Of a DNA stretch of 64,000 bases, positions 18,819-28,914 are shown in pieces. The notes below the pieces were generated by a model. The model saw only the letters and a list, made by a program, of their open reading frames with translations. It did not search any database and had not been told where the DNA came from. Made by a program: the position numbers and the translations under genes. The DNA is from Microbulbifer sp. MI-G. Lineage in GTDB: Bacteria > Pseudomonadota > Gammaproteobacteria > Pseudomonadales > Cellvibrionaceae. Positions within the stretch are counted from its first letter, which is position 1; the number at the start of each line of letters is the position of its first letter. The stretch is from positions 2,407,501 through 2,471,500 of the forward strand of contig NZ_CP098023.1 in the NCBI RefSeq assembly GCF_030440425.1, read 5' to 3'.

Positions 18819-20425
18819 TGCAACCCATCCACTCCCAACTGGACAACCGCTCCAGCGATTTCAACAATAATCGCACCGCAATGCTGGAGCAGATTGCCCA
18901 CTTTCGCGAGGCCGAACAGCGGCCGCTGCAAGCCGAGCGGGAGCGCGCCTCCCGCTACCGGGAACGTGGCTGGCTGCTGCCCCGCGAGCGCCTCAACCTG
19001 TTGCTGGACCCGGGCGCCCCCTTTATTGAGCTGTGTGCTCTGGCGGGGTACAAGCTCTACGACGATCAGGACGGCAGTGGTGCCGGCGGCGGCGCTATCT
19101 GTGGTATTGGCCAGGTCAGCGGGCGCCGCTGCATGGTGCGGGTGGACAATTATGCAGTGAAAGGGGGCACCATTTCCCCTGCCGGAATGGATAAAGCCCT
19201 GCGCATACAGCAAATAGCACTGGAGAACCGCTTGTCGGTGGTCACCCTGGCGCAAAGTGGTGGCGCGAACCTGAAGTATGCCACCGACACCTTCGCCCCC
19301 GGCGGGCTCGGCTTCGCCAACCAGGCACGCATGTCCGCGGCCGGTATTCCTCAGATCACAGTCGTGCATGGTGGCGCCACAGCCGGTGGTGCTTACCAGC
19401 CAGGCCTGTCCGATTATGTGATAATGGTGCGTGGACAATCCGGCATGTATCTCGCGGGGCCCCCCCTGCTCAAGGCGGCAACCGGGGAAATTGCCGACGA
19501 GGAGAGCCTGGGCGGTGCAGAGATGCACTGCAGTGAGTCCGGCAGTGGCGACTACCTGGCGGAGAGCGACGCCGATGGCATCCGCTTGGCACGGGAAATA
19601 GTCGCTACCCTTCCCTGCCGGCATACCCCCAATCTCCCGGAGGAGTATGCAGACCCTCTCTATCCAATCGACGACCTGCTCGGCTTGATTCCCGCCGACA
19701 GCAAAAAACCCTATGATGTGCGCGAACTCCTCGCACGCATCGCCGACGGCTCGGCGATGCTGGATTTTAAAGCACAATTTGACCGACAGACTGTCTGTGG
19801 CCATATCCGCATTGAAGGACAAGCAGTGGGCATTATCGGCAACAACGGCCCCATCACCCCCAAGGGCGCCAACAAGGCCGCACAGTTTATCCAGCTGTGT
19901 GAACAAAGTGGCACGCCACTGCTGTTTTTGCACAACACCACTGGCTTTATGGTCGGTACCGAGGTCGAACATCACGGCATTATCAAACATGGGGCCAAAA
20001 TGATTCAGGCTGTCGCCAACGCCAGGGTAGCCAAGCTCAGTATCCTGGTGGGCGGCTCCTATGGTGCCGGTAACTACGCCATGTGTGGGCGCGGCTTCGG
20101 CCCGCGTTTTATTTTTGCCTGGCCCAATGCGCGCACCGCGGTCATGGGCGCAGCTCAGGCCGGCAAGGTTTTGCGCATTGTTACCGAACAGAAAATGGCG
20201 CGCAGCGGTCAGGTAGATACTGCGTTACTGGACAAACTGGAAAACGACACCAGTGCCTTTATGCAGGCAAATTCCGATGCCCTGGCCTGCAGCGCCCGCC
20301 TGTGGGACGACGGCATTATCGATCCCCGCGACACGCGTAAACTGCTGGGCATGCTGCTGGCAATCTGTCGCGAGGCGGGATCTGTTCCAGCGCGCCAAAA
20401 TACCTTTGGCGTAGCGAGGTTCTAG
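18818..20425 (+). CDS. Acyl-CoA carboxylase carboxyltransferase (beta) subunit, MCC/GCC family
   Basis: The 535-residue beta subunit of a biotin-dependent carboxylase that transfers CO2 from carboxybiotin to the gamma carbon of a beta-methyl-enoyl-CoA. Family blocks include RERLNLLLDPGAPF, SAAGIPQITVVHGGATAGGAY (first oxyanion region) and GGSYGAGNYAMCGRGF with FAWPNARTAVMG (second). Methylcrotonyl- and geranyl-CoA carboxylases share this fold. The VHGGATAGGAYQPGLSDY stretch differs from the usual MCC form and, with the TetR gene and SDR nearby, favours a geranyl-CoA (AtuC-like) or related branched substrate. This is inferred. The start overlaps the SDR stop. Confidence 0.85.
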   Translation: MQPIHSQLDNRSSDFNNNRTAMLEQIAHFREAEQRPLQAERERASRYRERGWLLPRERLNLLLDPGAPFIELCALAGYKLYDDQDGSGAGGGAICGIGQVSGRRCMVRVDNYAVKGGTISPAGMDKALRIQQIALENRLSVVTLAQSGGANLKYATDTFAPGGLGFANQARMSAAGIPQITVVHGGATAGGAYQPGLSDYVIMVRGQSGMYLAGPPLLKAATGEIADEESLGGAEMHCSESGSGDYLAESDADGIRLAREIVATLPCRHTPNLPEEYADPLYPIDDLLGLIPADSKKPYDVRELLARIADGSAMLDFKAQFDRQTVCGHIRIEGQAVGIIGNNGPITPKGANKAAQFIQLCEQSGTPLLFLHNTTGFMVGTEVEHHGIIKHGAKMIQAVANARVAKLSILVGGSYGAGNYAMCGRGFGPRFIFAWPNARTAVMGAAQAGKVLRIVTEQKMARSGQVDTALLDKLENDTSAFMQANSDALACSARLWDDGIIDPRDTRKLLGMLLAICREAGSVPARQNTFGVARF

Positions 20426-20526
20426 TCATGTTGCACCTGGCCCGGGAATCTCAACCGGACGAAAGGCAGTCAGTTCGCGAATAAAAAACCCCCGCAGAAA
20501 AAGCCCATAAAGAGGATAAAGCATTC

Positions 20527-21693
20527 ATGATACTCAGCGAACAACACCGGGAATTACAGCGTACGGTAGAGCATTTTGTAGAGCAGGAAATCAACCCCCA
20601 TGTAGAGGCGTGGGAAAAAGCCGGCAGCTTTCCCATTCGCGATATCTTCAGGCAGCTGGGAGATTTGGGCCTGCTGGGCATCAGCAAGTCCAGCGATTAC
20701 GGCGGCCTCGGGCTCGACTTCAGCTATGAAACCGTTTTTCTGGAAGCCCTGGGCGGTGCCCATTGCGGTGGTGTGCCCCTGGCCATTTCGGTGCAGACTG
20801 CCATGTGCACCCCGGCACTGGCAAACTTTGCCAGCGACGACCTGCGCCGGCAATTCCTGATCCCGGCGATTCGCGGGGAGATGGTCGGCGCCATCGCCGT
20901 ATCCGAATCCGGTGCCGGCTCGGATGTGGCCGCCATCAAGACTACGGCAAAAAATGATGGTGGCGATTATCTGGTCAACGGCAACAAGATGTGGATCACC
21001 AACGCACCCTGCGCCGACTTTTTCTGCACCCTGGTCAACACCAGTGAAGGCAAGGCCCACAAGAACAAATCCCTGCTGATTATTCCCGCCAAAACACCGG
21101 GACTGCGCATCGGGAAAAAACTGGAGAAGCTGGGGATGCGCTCCTCGGAAACCGCACCGGTATTTTTTGACAATGTGCGGGTTCCCAAACACTTCCGTAT
21201 CGGCGACGAGGGGTCCGGCTTTCTGTTGCAGATGCTGCAATTCCAGGAGGAGCGTCTCGCCGGTGCCGCCCTGACCCTGAAGGGCCTGGAAAATTGTATC
21301 AGCAGTACCATTGAGTACGTGCGCGAGCGCCACGCTTTCACGGCACGGCTGCTCGACAATCAGACCGTGCACTTTGCCTTGGCGGAAATGCAATCCGAAG
21401 TGGAGTGTCTGCGGGCACTCACCTGGCGTGCGGTAGAAGCCTATGTGGCGGGTGAGGATGTCACTACGCTGGCCTCCATGGCAAAGCTCAAAGCGGGCCG
21501 CTTGTCCCGCACCATTCCCGATCAATGCCTGCAGTTCTGGGGTGGCATGGGCTATATCGAGGAAACCAGCATCAACCGTGCCTACCGCGATAGCCGTCTC
21601 ACTGCCATCGGTGGCGGCGCCGATGAAGTAATGCTCGGTATTATCTGCAAGTTGATGGGCATCCTGCCCGGCAAACGCAAGTCCGGCGAATAG
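20527..21693 (+). CDS. Acyl-CoA dehydrogenase 1 (LCAD/IVD-type base; AtuD-like context)
   Basis: A 388-residue FAD enzyme that makes the 2,3-double bond in an acyl-CoA and passes electrons to ETF. Motifs are AIAVSESGAGSDVAAIKT (FAD/substrate), MWITNAPCADFF and the C-terminal GGMGYIEETSINRAYRDSR. The MCAD-type catalytic Glu position (EGT) reads AIGGGADE. A Glu is present in FQEERLAGA, the location used by long-chain and isovaleryl-CoA dehydrogenases, which suits beta-branched substrates such as citronellyl-CoA. It lies 101 bases after the beta subunit gene, with its own ribosome site. Confidence 0.88.
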   Translation: MILSEQHRELQRTVEHFVEQEINPHVEAWEKAGSFPIRDIFRQLGDLGLLGISKSSDYGGLGLDFSYETVFLEALGGAHCGGVPLAISVQTAMCTPALANFASDDLRRQFLIPAIRGEMVGAIAVSESGAGSDVAAIKTTAKNDGGDYLVNGNKMWITNAPCADFFCTLVNTSEGKAHKNKSLLIIPAKTPGLRIGKKLEKLGMRSSETAPVFFDNVRVPKHFRIGDEGSGFLLQMLQFQEERLAGAALTLKGLENCISSTIEYVRERHAFTARLLDNQTVHFALAEMQSEVECLRALTWRAVEAYVAGEDVTTLASMAKLKAGRLSRTIPDQCLQFWGGMGYIEETSINRAYRDSRLTAIGGGADEVMLGIICKLMGILPGKRKSGE

Positions 21694-21705
21694 AGTGGGC
21701 CCACT

Positions 21706-22509
21706 ATGCAAACCATCATTGATGAAACTGTGGGCATTGCCCGGCACCTCACCCTCAACCGCCCCCGACAACGCAACGCCATCAGCCTGCCAATGGTGGA
21801 CGAGCTGCTACAGAAGCTGACAGAGGCGGAGGCCGCTTCGCAGACCCGGGTACTGGTACTGCGCGGTGCCGAACACAACTTCTGTGCAGGTGGGGATATT
21901 GGCGATATGCTCACTGCCCAACAAAACGCCAGCGACGGCGATACGGATGCCTTTTATCACCTGAACCGCCGCTTCGGCGAACTGCTGGAAAGAGTCAACA
22001 GCTCCTCGCTGGTAGTGATTGCCGTACTCGAAGGCGCTGTGATGGGTGGCGGTTTTGGGCTGGCCTGCAGTGCCGACATCGCCATTGCCGATCACAGCTG
22101 CCGCTTCGCGTTACCGGAAACCCGACTGGGCCTGCCACCGGCACAGATTGCACCGTTTGTGGTTGCCCGCGTGGGCCTGTCCCAGGCGAGGCGGCTGGCA
22201 TTGGGTGGCACCACGCTGAAAGCACGGGAGGCACTGGATATCGGCCTGATTCACCAGCTGCTGGACAGCTCCACGACGTTGGAGGCCGCACTGCAGGGAC
22301 ACCTGGACAATATCAATGCCTGCGCGCCAGGAGCCCTGGCTACCACCAAATATCTGCTTTTACAGGCCGCACAGATTGCCGACAAATATGCCCTGAGCCA
22401 CCTCCTCGATGACGCTGCGAAACATTTTTCCAATGCCATTCAGGGTAGCGAAGGTCGTGAAGGCGCCCGTGCCTTTATGGAAAAACGCGCACCGGAGTGG
22501 CAACACTGA
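21706..22509 (+). CDS. Enoyl-CoA hydratase/isomerase family (AtuE/LiuC-like)
   Basis: A 267-residue crotonase-fold protein. The oxyanion hole residues lie in HNFCAGGDIGDM and VMGGGFGLACSADIAIA, and a catalytic-type Glu lies in FALPETRLGLPPAQI. This last motif is the variant seen in methylglutaconyl/isohexenylglutaconyl-CoA hydratases rather than in short-chain enoyl-CoA hydratase. In the pathway it would hydrate the product of the carboxylase. It starts 12 bases after ACAD 1, and its TGA overlaps the ATG of the alpha subunit gene. Confidence 0.85.
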   Translation: MQTIIDETVGIARHLTLNRPRQRNAISLPMVDELLQKLTEAEAASQTRVLVLRGAEHNFCAGGDIGDMLTAQQNASDGDTDAFYHLNRRFGELLERVNSSSLVVIAVLEGAVMGGGFGLACSADIAIADHSCRFALPETRLGLPPAQIAPFVVARVGLSQARRLALGGTTLKAREALDIGLIHQLLDSSTTLEAALQGHLDNINACAPGALATTKYLLLQAAQIADKYALSHLLDDAAKHFSNAIQGSEGREGARAFMEKRAPEWQH

Positions 22510-24509
22510 TGTCCGCACCAGCCACACTCCTGATCGCCAACCGCGGGGAAATTGCCCTGCGCATCCTGCGCACGGCCCGAGCGGAGGGTTATCGTACCGT
22601 TGCCGTGTTCAGCGATGCGGATCGCCACGCACCCCATGCCAATAGCGCCGACCTGGCCGTTGCCCTCGGCGGCCGGACTTCCGCAGAATCCTATCTGGAT
22701 ATTGACAAAATCCTCTCTGCCGCAAGAACAACCGGGGCCACCGCCATTCATCCCGGCTATGGATTCCTGGCCGAAAATGCCGATTTTGCCCGTGCCTGTA
22801 CAGAGAACGGCCTGCAGTTTATCGGCCCAAGCGCTGATGTTATTGAACTGATGGGCAACAAACGGCGCGCCAAAGCGTTTGTCTCAGATGCCGGTGTGCC
22901 CTGTATTCCCGGCTTTCAGGGGGCCCAGGACGACCGCACCCTGATGGCTGAGGCGGACCGGATTGGCTTCCCCCTGATGATCAAGGCCGCCGCTGGCGGC
23001 GGCGGCCGCGGCATGCGTCTCGCCCACAGCAGCGACGAACTGGCAGCACTGCTGCACGCTGCGCGCAGTGAATCCCAGAGCGCCTTTGGCAGCGGTGAAC
23101 TGATTCTGGAAAAGGCCCTGGTCGGCGCCCGCCATATCGAAATCCAGGTGTTTGCCGACCGGCACGGCAACTGCATCCACCTGGGCGAGCGCGACTGCTC
23201 TGTACAGCGACGCCACCAGAAAGTGGTCGAGGAATCCCCCTCCCCGGGAGTGGAAGCAGACCTGCGCAGAGCCATGGGTGAAGCCGCAGTAGCCGCGGCA
23301 CGCGCCTGCGCCTATGAGGGCGCCGGTACGGTGGAGTTCCTGCTCTGCCCCGACGGCGAATTCTATTTCCTGGAAATGAACACCCGCTTGCAGGTGGAGC
23401 ACCCGGTAACAGAAATGGTAACCGGATTCGATCTGGTGGCCTGGCAACTGGCTGTAGCCCGTAGCGAAGCGCTGCCGGTTACCCAGCAGCAGGTCAGCCA
23501 GTGCGGCCACGCCATTGAAGTGCGCCTCTATGCGGAAGATCCCGGACAGCAATTTCTGCCCCAGGCGGGGCCTATCCTCTACTGGCGTGAACCCAGTGGG
23601 GAAGGAGTACGCCTTGATCACGCTGTGCGGGAGGGCGTTGAAATCACCCCCTTCTACGATCCCATGCTGGGCAAGCTGATCGCTTGGGGAAGGGACCGAG
23701 AAACCGCCCGGAGAAAACTGCAACAAGCACTGGCACAGCTGCAGCTGATTGGCCCAAAAAACAATATTCGCTTTTTGTACCGACTACTGGCAGAGCCTGA
23801 ATTTGTGTCCGGCAAGGCCGATACCGGCTTTCTGGATACCATCACCCACCTCACTGTACCCGAGGCAATATCCAGCGATTGGGTGGCACTAGCGGCGGTA
23901 CTCAATCATCAGCGTTATCTGAAACCGCAGGATAGACGCGGGGGGCGCACTAACTGGCGCAGTGGCGACAGCAGTGCCCACCTGCACTACTGGCTCAGCA
24001 GCGAAGGGCGAGACTTTGAGTGCACGCTGCTGCCACTGGGGCCACACCGCTACCGCGTGAGCGTGGCGGATCAGACCCATGAAATTGCCGTGCAGCCACA
24101 GGCGCTCGACAATACCGCGATCGCCATCATAACGCTCGACGGTGTCACCCAGAGCACTCTTTTCCTGCAACAGGGCTGTAGCCTCTACCTGTTGCGGGCG
24201 GGTCGCCAGCTGCAGTTCGAAGACCGGAGCCAGAAGCCATTACAGGCAAGCCTCGGCCAGGGCAGTGGCCAAATTACCGCCCCGATGGACGGCTCCCTGC
24301 TGGAGGTGCTGGTAGAGCTGAATCAGGCCGTGCGCTGCGGCGATATCCTCGCCGTGATGGAAGCCATGAAGATGGAACACCCCCTGCGCGCGGATCGCGA
24401 TGGCACCGTTATCAAACTGGGAGCCTGCGCCGGCGATCAGGTGCGCGGCGGTCAGCTTCTGGTACAGATAGAGGCCGCCCCCAGCGGAACGCCCAGACGC
24501 CGTCAATGA
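22509..24509 (+). CDS. Acyl-CoA carboxylase biotin-carrying (alpha) subunit
   Basis: A 666-residue biotin carboxylase plus biotin carrier. The N-terminus has LLIANRGEIALRILRTAR. The ATP-grasp domain has AAAGGGGRGMR, the EMNTRLQVEHPVTE block and HPGYGFLAENADFA. The C-terminal BCCP domain has the biotinylation motif AVMEAMKMEHPL, where the second Lys-Met Lys is modified. It forms the holoenzyme with the beta subunit encoded upstream. A GTG at 22497 would overlap more. The ATG at 22509, sharing a base with the preceding stop, repeats the arrangement at the operon's first junction. Confidence 0.92.
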   Translation: MSAPATLLIANRGEIALRILRTARAEGYRTVAVFSDADRHAPHANSADLAVALGGRTSAESYLDIDKILSAARTTGATAIHPGYGFLAENADFARACTENGLQFIGPSADVIELMGNKRRAKAFVSDAGVPCIPGFQGAQDDRTLMAEADRIGFPLMIKAAAGGGGRGMRLAHSSDELAALLHAARSESQSAFGSGELILEKALVGARHIEIQVFADRHGNCIHLGERDCSVQRRHQKVVEESPSPGVEADLRRAMGEAAVAAARACAYEGAGTVEFLLCPDGEFYFLEMNTRLQVEHPVTEMVTGFDLVAWQLAVARSEALPVTQQQVSQCGHAIEVRLYAEDPGQQFLPQAGPILYWREPSGEGVRLDHAVREGVEITPFYDPMLGKLIAWGRDRETARRKLQQALAQLQLIGPKNNIRFLYRLLAEPEFVSGKADTGFLDTITHLTVPEAISSDWVALAAVLNHQRYLKPQDRRGGRTNWRSGDSSAHLHYWLSSEGRDFECTLLPLGPHRYRVSVADQTHEIAVQPQALDNTAIAIITLDGVTQSTLFLQQGCSLYLLRAGRQLQFEDRSQKPLQASLGQGSGQITAPMDGSLLEVLVELNQAVRCGDILAVMEAMKMEHPLRADRDGTVIKLGACAGDQVRGGQLLVQIEAAPSGTPRRRQ

Positions 24510-24530
24510 CCCTTGCTAGAGGATGCCACC

Positions 24531-25694
24531 GTGTACGATATCGATGCCACCCGTATGGCCAGCCCTTTCTACGGAGAGAGCCACCGGCAGTGGCGCAACC
24601 AATTGCGCCGTTTTGTCGAGCGGGAAATCCAGCCCCACATCACCTGCTGGGACGAGCAGGGCCTGCTGCCGGAGACACTCTGGGAAAAGGCTGCCGAAGT
24701 GGGCCTGCTGCAAATGGGCTACCCCGAGTGCTATGGCGGTACTGAGACGGATGCCTTTCATATGATTGTTGCCGCCGAGGAACTGGCGCGCACCGGTGCA
24801 GGTGGTCTCTATGCCAGCCTGATGGTACATGGTATCGCCCTGCCCCCCCTGCTGCACTATGGCAGCGATGCCCTGAAAGACGCGGTGATACCGGCGGTAC
24901 TGCGCGGCGAAAGACAAATCTCCCTGGCTGTCACCGAACCCGGTGCCGGCTCTGACGTGGCCAATCTCCAATGCCGCGCGGTGCGCGATGGCGACAGCTA
25001 CATTGTAAACGGGGAAAAAACCTATATTACCGGTGGTATGCGGGCCCACTGGTTTACTACTGCCGTGCGCACCGGCGGCGAGGGTTTTGACGGTATCTCC
25101 CTGTTGCTGATACCGGCGAACGCACAGGGGGTCAGCCGGCAGCTACTGGACAAAAAGCAGGGCTGGTGGTGCTCAGATACCGCCAGTATCTTCTTTGACC
25201 AGGTCCGCGTGCCCGCGGACAATAGAATCGGCGTTGAAAACCACGGCTTCCTGCCCATAGTGCACAATTTCAACCATGAACGTCTGGGTATCGCCGCTTC
25301 CTGTGTGGAATACAGCCGTGTCTGCCTGCAGGATGCGATCGAATGGGCCCAGGCCCGGGAGACTTTCGGTAAATGCCTCGCCAGTCACCAGGTGATCCGC
25401 CACAAGTTCGCACAGATGCTGCAACGCATCAATGCCACCCAGGCCTATCTGGACCTCTGTGCCTGGGCTGAACAGCAACAGCAACTCAAAGTGGCTGAAG
25501 TCGCTCTGCTCAAGGTTCAGGCCACAGAAACCCTCGAGTACTGTGCCCGGGAAGCCATGCAGGTGCTCGGCGGCGCCGGCTATATGCGCGGTGGTCGGGT
25601 TGAGCGCATCTATCGAGAGGTACGGGTCAATGCAATCGGGGGTGGCTCTGAGGAAATCATGCGGGATTTGGCTTCCAGGCAGATGGGGATTTAG
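24531..25694 (+). CDS. Acyl-CoA dehydrogenase 2
   Basis: A second acyl-CoA dehydrogenase, about 387 residues, only distantly like the first. Motifs are SLAVTEPGAGSDVANLQ, KTYITGGMRAHWF and GGAGYMRGGRVERIYREVR. The C-terminal base position is again non-acidic (NAIGGGSEE), and a Glu sits in FNHERLGIA, so it too has the LCAD/IVD-type arrangement. An in-frame TTG at 24513 is possible. The GTG at 24531 is chosen because AGAGG lies 9 bases upstream. As last gene of the operon it may handle a shorter or later branched intermediate (inferred). Confidence 0.85.
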   Translation: MYDIDATRMASPFYGESHRQWRNQLRRFVEREIQPHITCWDEQGLLPETLWEKAAEVGLLQMGYPECYGGTETDAFHMIVAAEELARTGAGGLYASLMVHGIALPPLLHYGSDALKDAVIPAVLRGERQISLAVTEPGAGSDVANLQCRAVRDGDSYIVNGEKTYITGGMRAHWFTTAVRTGGEGFDGISLLLIPANAQGVSRQLLDKKQGWWCSDTASIFFDQVRVPADNRIGVENHGFLPIVHNFNHERLGIAASCVEYSRVCLQDAIEWAQARETFGKCLASHQVIRHKFAQMLQRINATQAYLDLCAWAEQQQQLKVAEVALLKVQATETLEYCAREAMQVLGGAGYMRGGRVERIYREVRVNAIGGGSEEIMRDLASRQMGI

Positions 25695-26971
<1,277 letters not shown>

Positions 26972-27040
26972 CAAAGCAACCCCGATACCCGGCTGACAGG
27001 CCTCCGGGTATTGTGTAGCCCCTCAAACAGGAGTCAGACC

Positions 27041-27760
27041 ATGGTAGGGAGTCGTACCCAACACTTGGTGTGGCTCGACGATCAGCATATCGCCTTCCCG
27101 TCCACAGCAGCAGCACTGACGGATCCCAACGGGTTGCTGGCTGCGGGGGGGGACCTGACCCCCGAGTGGCTGCTGGCTGCCTACCGGCGGGGGATTTTTC
27201 CCTGGTACTCAGACGGCCAACCCATCCTCTGGTGGAGCCCCTCCCCCCGTTGCGTGGTTTTTCCGCAGGCATTCCGTGTGGGCCGCAGCCTGCAAAAAGT
27301 GTTGCGCCGCAAAACCTTCAGGGTCACATTTGACCGAGCATTCGAATCTGTTATCGATGGCTGCCGCATTCAGAGGGCCAGCGGGGAGGGTACCTGGATT
27401 ACCGACAGGCTGCGCCGGGCATTTATCCACATGCACCATCTCGGTCTCAGCCACTCTGTGGAGGTATGGCGCAATGGTGATCTTGTTGGAGGACTCTATG
27501 GTATCGCTCTGGGCCGTGTATTTTTCGGGGAGTCGATGTTTCACCGTGAGAAAGACGCCTCCAAAGTCGCTTTTGTTCACCTGGTTCGGCAATTAGAATT
27601 GTGGGGCTGCCCGTTGATCGACTGCCAGGTGGGCAGTCCTCACCTGACCAGCTTGGGGGCAGTGGAGATCTATCGCAGGGATTTCGAACACTTGTTGAAA
27701 AGCGGGCTGAAACAACCCGCCTTTGCAAAGCCCTGGAAGCTTTCGTGGACTTATGGGTAA
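27041..27760 (+). CDS. aat: Leucyl/phenylalanyl-tRNA-protein transferase
   Basis: Aat adds Leu or Phe from tRNA to proteins with N-terminal Lys or Arg, marking them for ClpS-ClpAP. The 239-residue protein has the family FPWYSDGQPILWWSPSPRCV block and the GVGLYG-type catalytic region seen as LVGGLYGIALGRVFFGESMF. The ATG at 27041 has AGGAG upstream; an earlier in-frame ATG at 27011 does not. Its last codons overlap the start of bpt. clpA and clpS of the same N-end rule pathway lie a short distance downstream on the other strand. Confidence 0.97.
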   Translation: MVGSRTQHLVWLDDQHIAFPSTAAALTDPNGLLAAGGDLTPEWLLAAYRRGIFPWYSDGQPILWWSPSPRCVVFPQAFRVGRSLQKVLRRKTFRVTFDRAFESVIDGCRIQRASGEGTWITDRLRRAFIHMHHLGLSHSVEVWRNGDLVGGLYGIALGRVFFGESMFHREKDASKVAFVHLVRQLELWGCPLIDCQVGSPHLTSLGAVEIYRRDFEHLLKSGLKQPAFAKPWKLSWTYG

Positions 27761-28472
27761 ATACTCTCAGTTGGATTCAGTCCGCCTCTTGGCCACTCTG
27801 CCCCACCCCTGTGGCTACCTGCCGGACCGGGAAGCCAATACGGTATTTGTAGACCCGCAGACCGAGGTGGATCAACGTCTATACAACTACCTTTCGGAGC
27901 TGGGATTCCGCCGCAGCGGCGCCTACTTGTACCGCCCCCAGTGCGCCACCTGCAAGGCTTGCATCCCGGCGCGGGTACCGGTGAATCTGTTTGTCCCCAG
28001 CCGCAATCAGCGCCGCTGCTGGAAGCGCAACCGGGACCTGGATATCTTCCATATTGAATCCATCGACACCGATGAGCACTACGCGCTCTACGCACGCTAT
28101 ATTGAACAGCGCCACGCCGACGGTGAGATGTACCCCCCCGGTCGCGAGCAATATCGCAATTTCCTGTGCCAGGCCTGGGGCGCCACGCGCTATTTCGAAT
28201 TGCGCGCTCGGGGCAAACTGGTCGCTGTGACTGTGACCGATCTGCTCACCGCGGGCCTGTCCGCCATCTATACTTTCTTCGACCCGGAGGAGGACAAGCG
28301 AAGCCTGGGCAGTTACTGTATTCTCTACCAGATTGAGTGGGCAAGACGACTCGGCCTTTCCAACCTTTATTTAGGCTATTGGATTGAGCAGTGCCATAAA
28401 ATGGCCTACAAAAGCCAGTTCCAGCCGATAGAAATGCTCGTGGAGAACCGCTGGAGACTGAAACCCCGCTAG
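27753..28472 (+). CDS. bpt: Aspartate/glutamate leucyltransferase (Bpt)
   Basis: Bpt (ATE-like) leucylates proteins with N-terminal Asp or Glu, extending the N-end rule. The 239-residue protein has the N-terminal PCGYLPDREANTVF region and the CATCKACIPARVPV Cys cluster, the arginyltransferase-type YARYIEQRHADGEMYPP, and the acetyltransferase-like YLGYWIEQCHKMAYK. The ATG at 27753 overlaps the aat stop by 8 bases, indicating translational coupling and one operon. Confidence 0.96.
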   Translation: MGKYSQLDSVRLLATLPHPCGYLPDREANTVFVDPQTEVDQRLYNYLSELGFRRSGAYLYRPQCATCKACIPARVPVNLFVPSRNQRRCWKRNRDLDIFHIESIDTDEHYALYARYIEQRHADGEMYPPGREQYRNFLCQAWGATRYFELRARGKLVAVTVTDLLTAGLSAIYTFFDPEEDKRSLGSYCILYQIEWARRLGLSNLYLGYWIEQCHKMAYKSQFQPIEMLVENRWRLKPR

Positions 28473-28598
28473 CGCTATCATACGCGCCCTTTGCTCTAGC
28501 GCATCTTTTCGTGCAAAATGCTCGCCCGTCGAACCGCGGCTAGGCCAGAGTGTCTCCGGGGTACAGGTCAGATCAAGATATTTTAAGGTTGCTGCCGC

Positions 28599-28817
28599 AT
28601 GGCAAAAGACGATTATATTGAAATGGAAGGCGAGGTGATTGACACTCTGCCGAATACCACCTTCCGCGTGAAGCTGGAAAACGGACATGTGATCATCGCA
28701 CATATCTCGGGGAAAATGCGCAAAAACTATATTCGCATCCTCACCGGTGACAAGGTCAAGGTGGAACTGACCCCCTACGATCTGAGCAAGGGGCGTATCA
28801 CCTACCGGGCGCGCTAA
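28599..28817 (+). CDS. infA: Translation initiation factor IF-1
   Basis: A 72-residue S1/OB-fold protein that occupies the ribosomal A site during initiation. It matches IF-1 throughout ([51 protein letters not shown]). It follows bpt by 126 bases and is followed by a strong hairpin shared with convergent clpA. Confidence 0.99.
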   Translation: MAKDDYIEMEGEVIDTLPNTTFRVKLENGHVIIAHISGKMRKNYIRILTGDKVKVELTPYDLSKGRITYRAR

Positions 28818-28864
28818 TCTGCGCATTGGTGAAGGCGCCTTTCCGGCAGCTTGACCATACAAAA

Positions 28865-28885
28865 AAAGCCACCACAGGTGGCTTT
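28865..28885. terminator. Bidirectional terminator between infA and clpA
   Basis: A 9-bp stem AAAGCCACC / GGTGGCTTT with a 3-base loop is flanked by A-run on the left and TATTTG on the right, between the two convergent genes. Confidence 0.8.
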
Positions 28886-28914
28886 ATTTGTTGCAATCGC
28901 GCATCCATCGATAA

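Noticed and set aside
18653..21771. Long minus-strand open frames (up to ~445 codons) inside the carboxylase beta and ACAD 1 genes
   Set aside because: They lie antisense to strongly recognised genes in G+C-rich DNA, show no family motifs, and are expected by-products of codon bias.
17093..25694. Liu (leucine/isovalerate) operon
   Set aside because: No HMG-CoA lyase, a TetR rather than MerR regulator, and an SDR and second ACAD not found in Liu.
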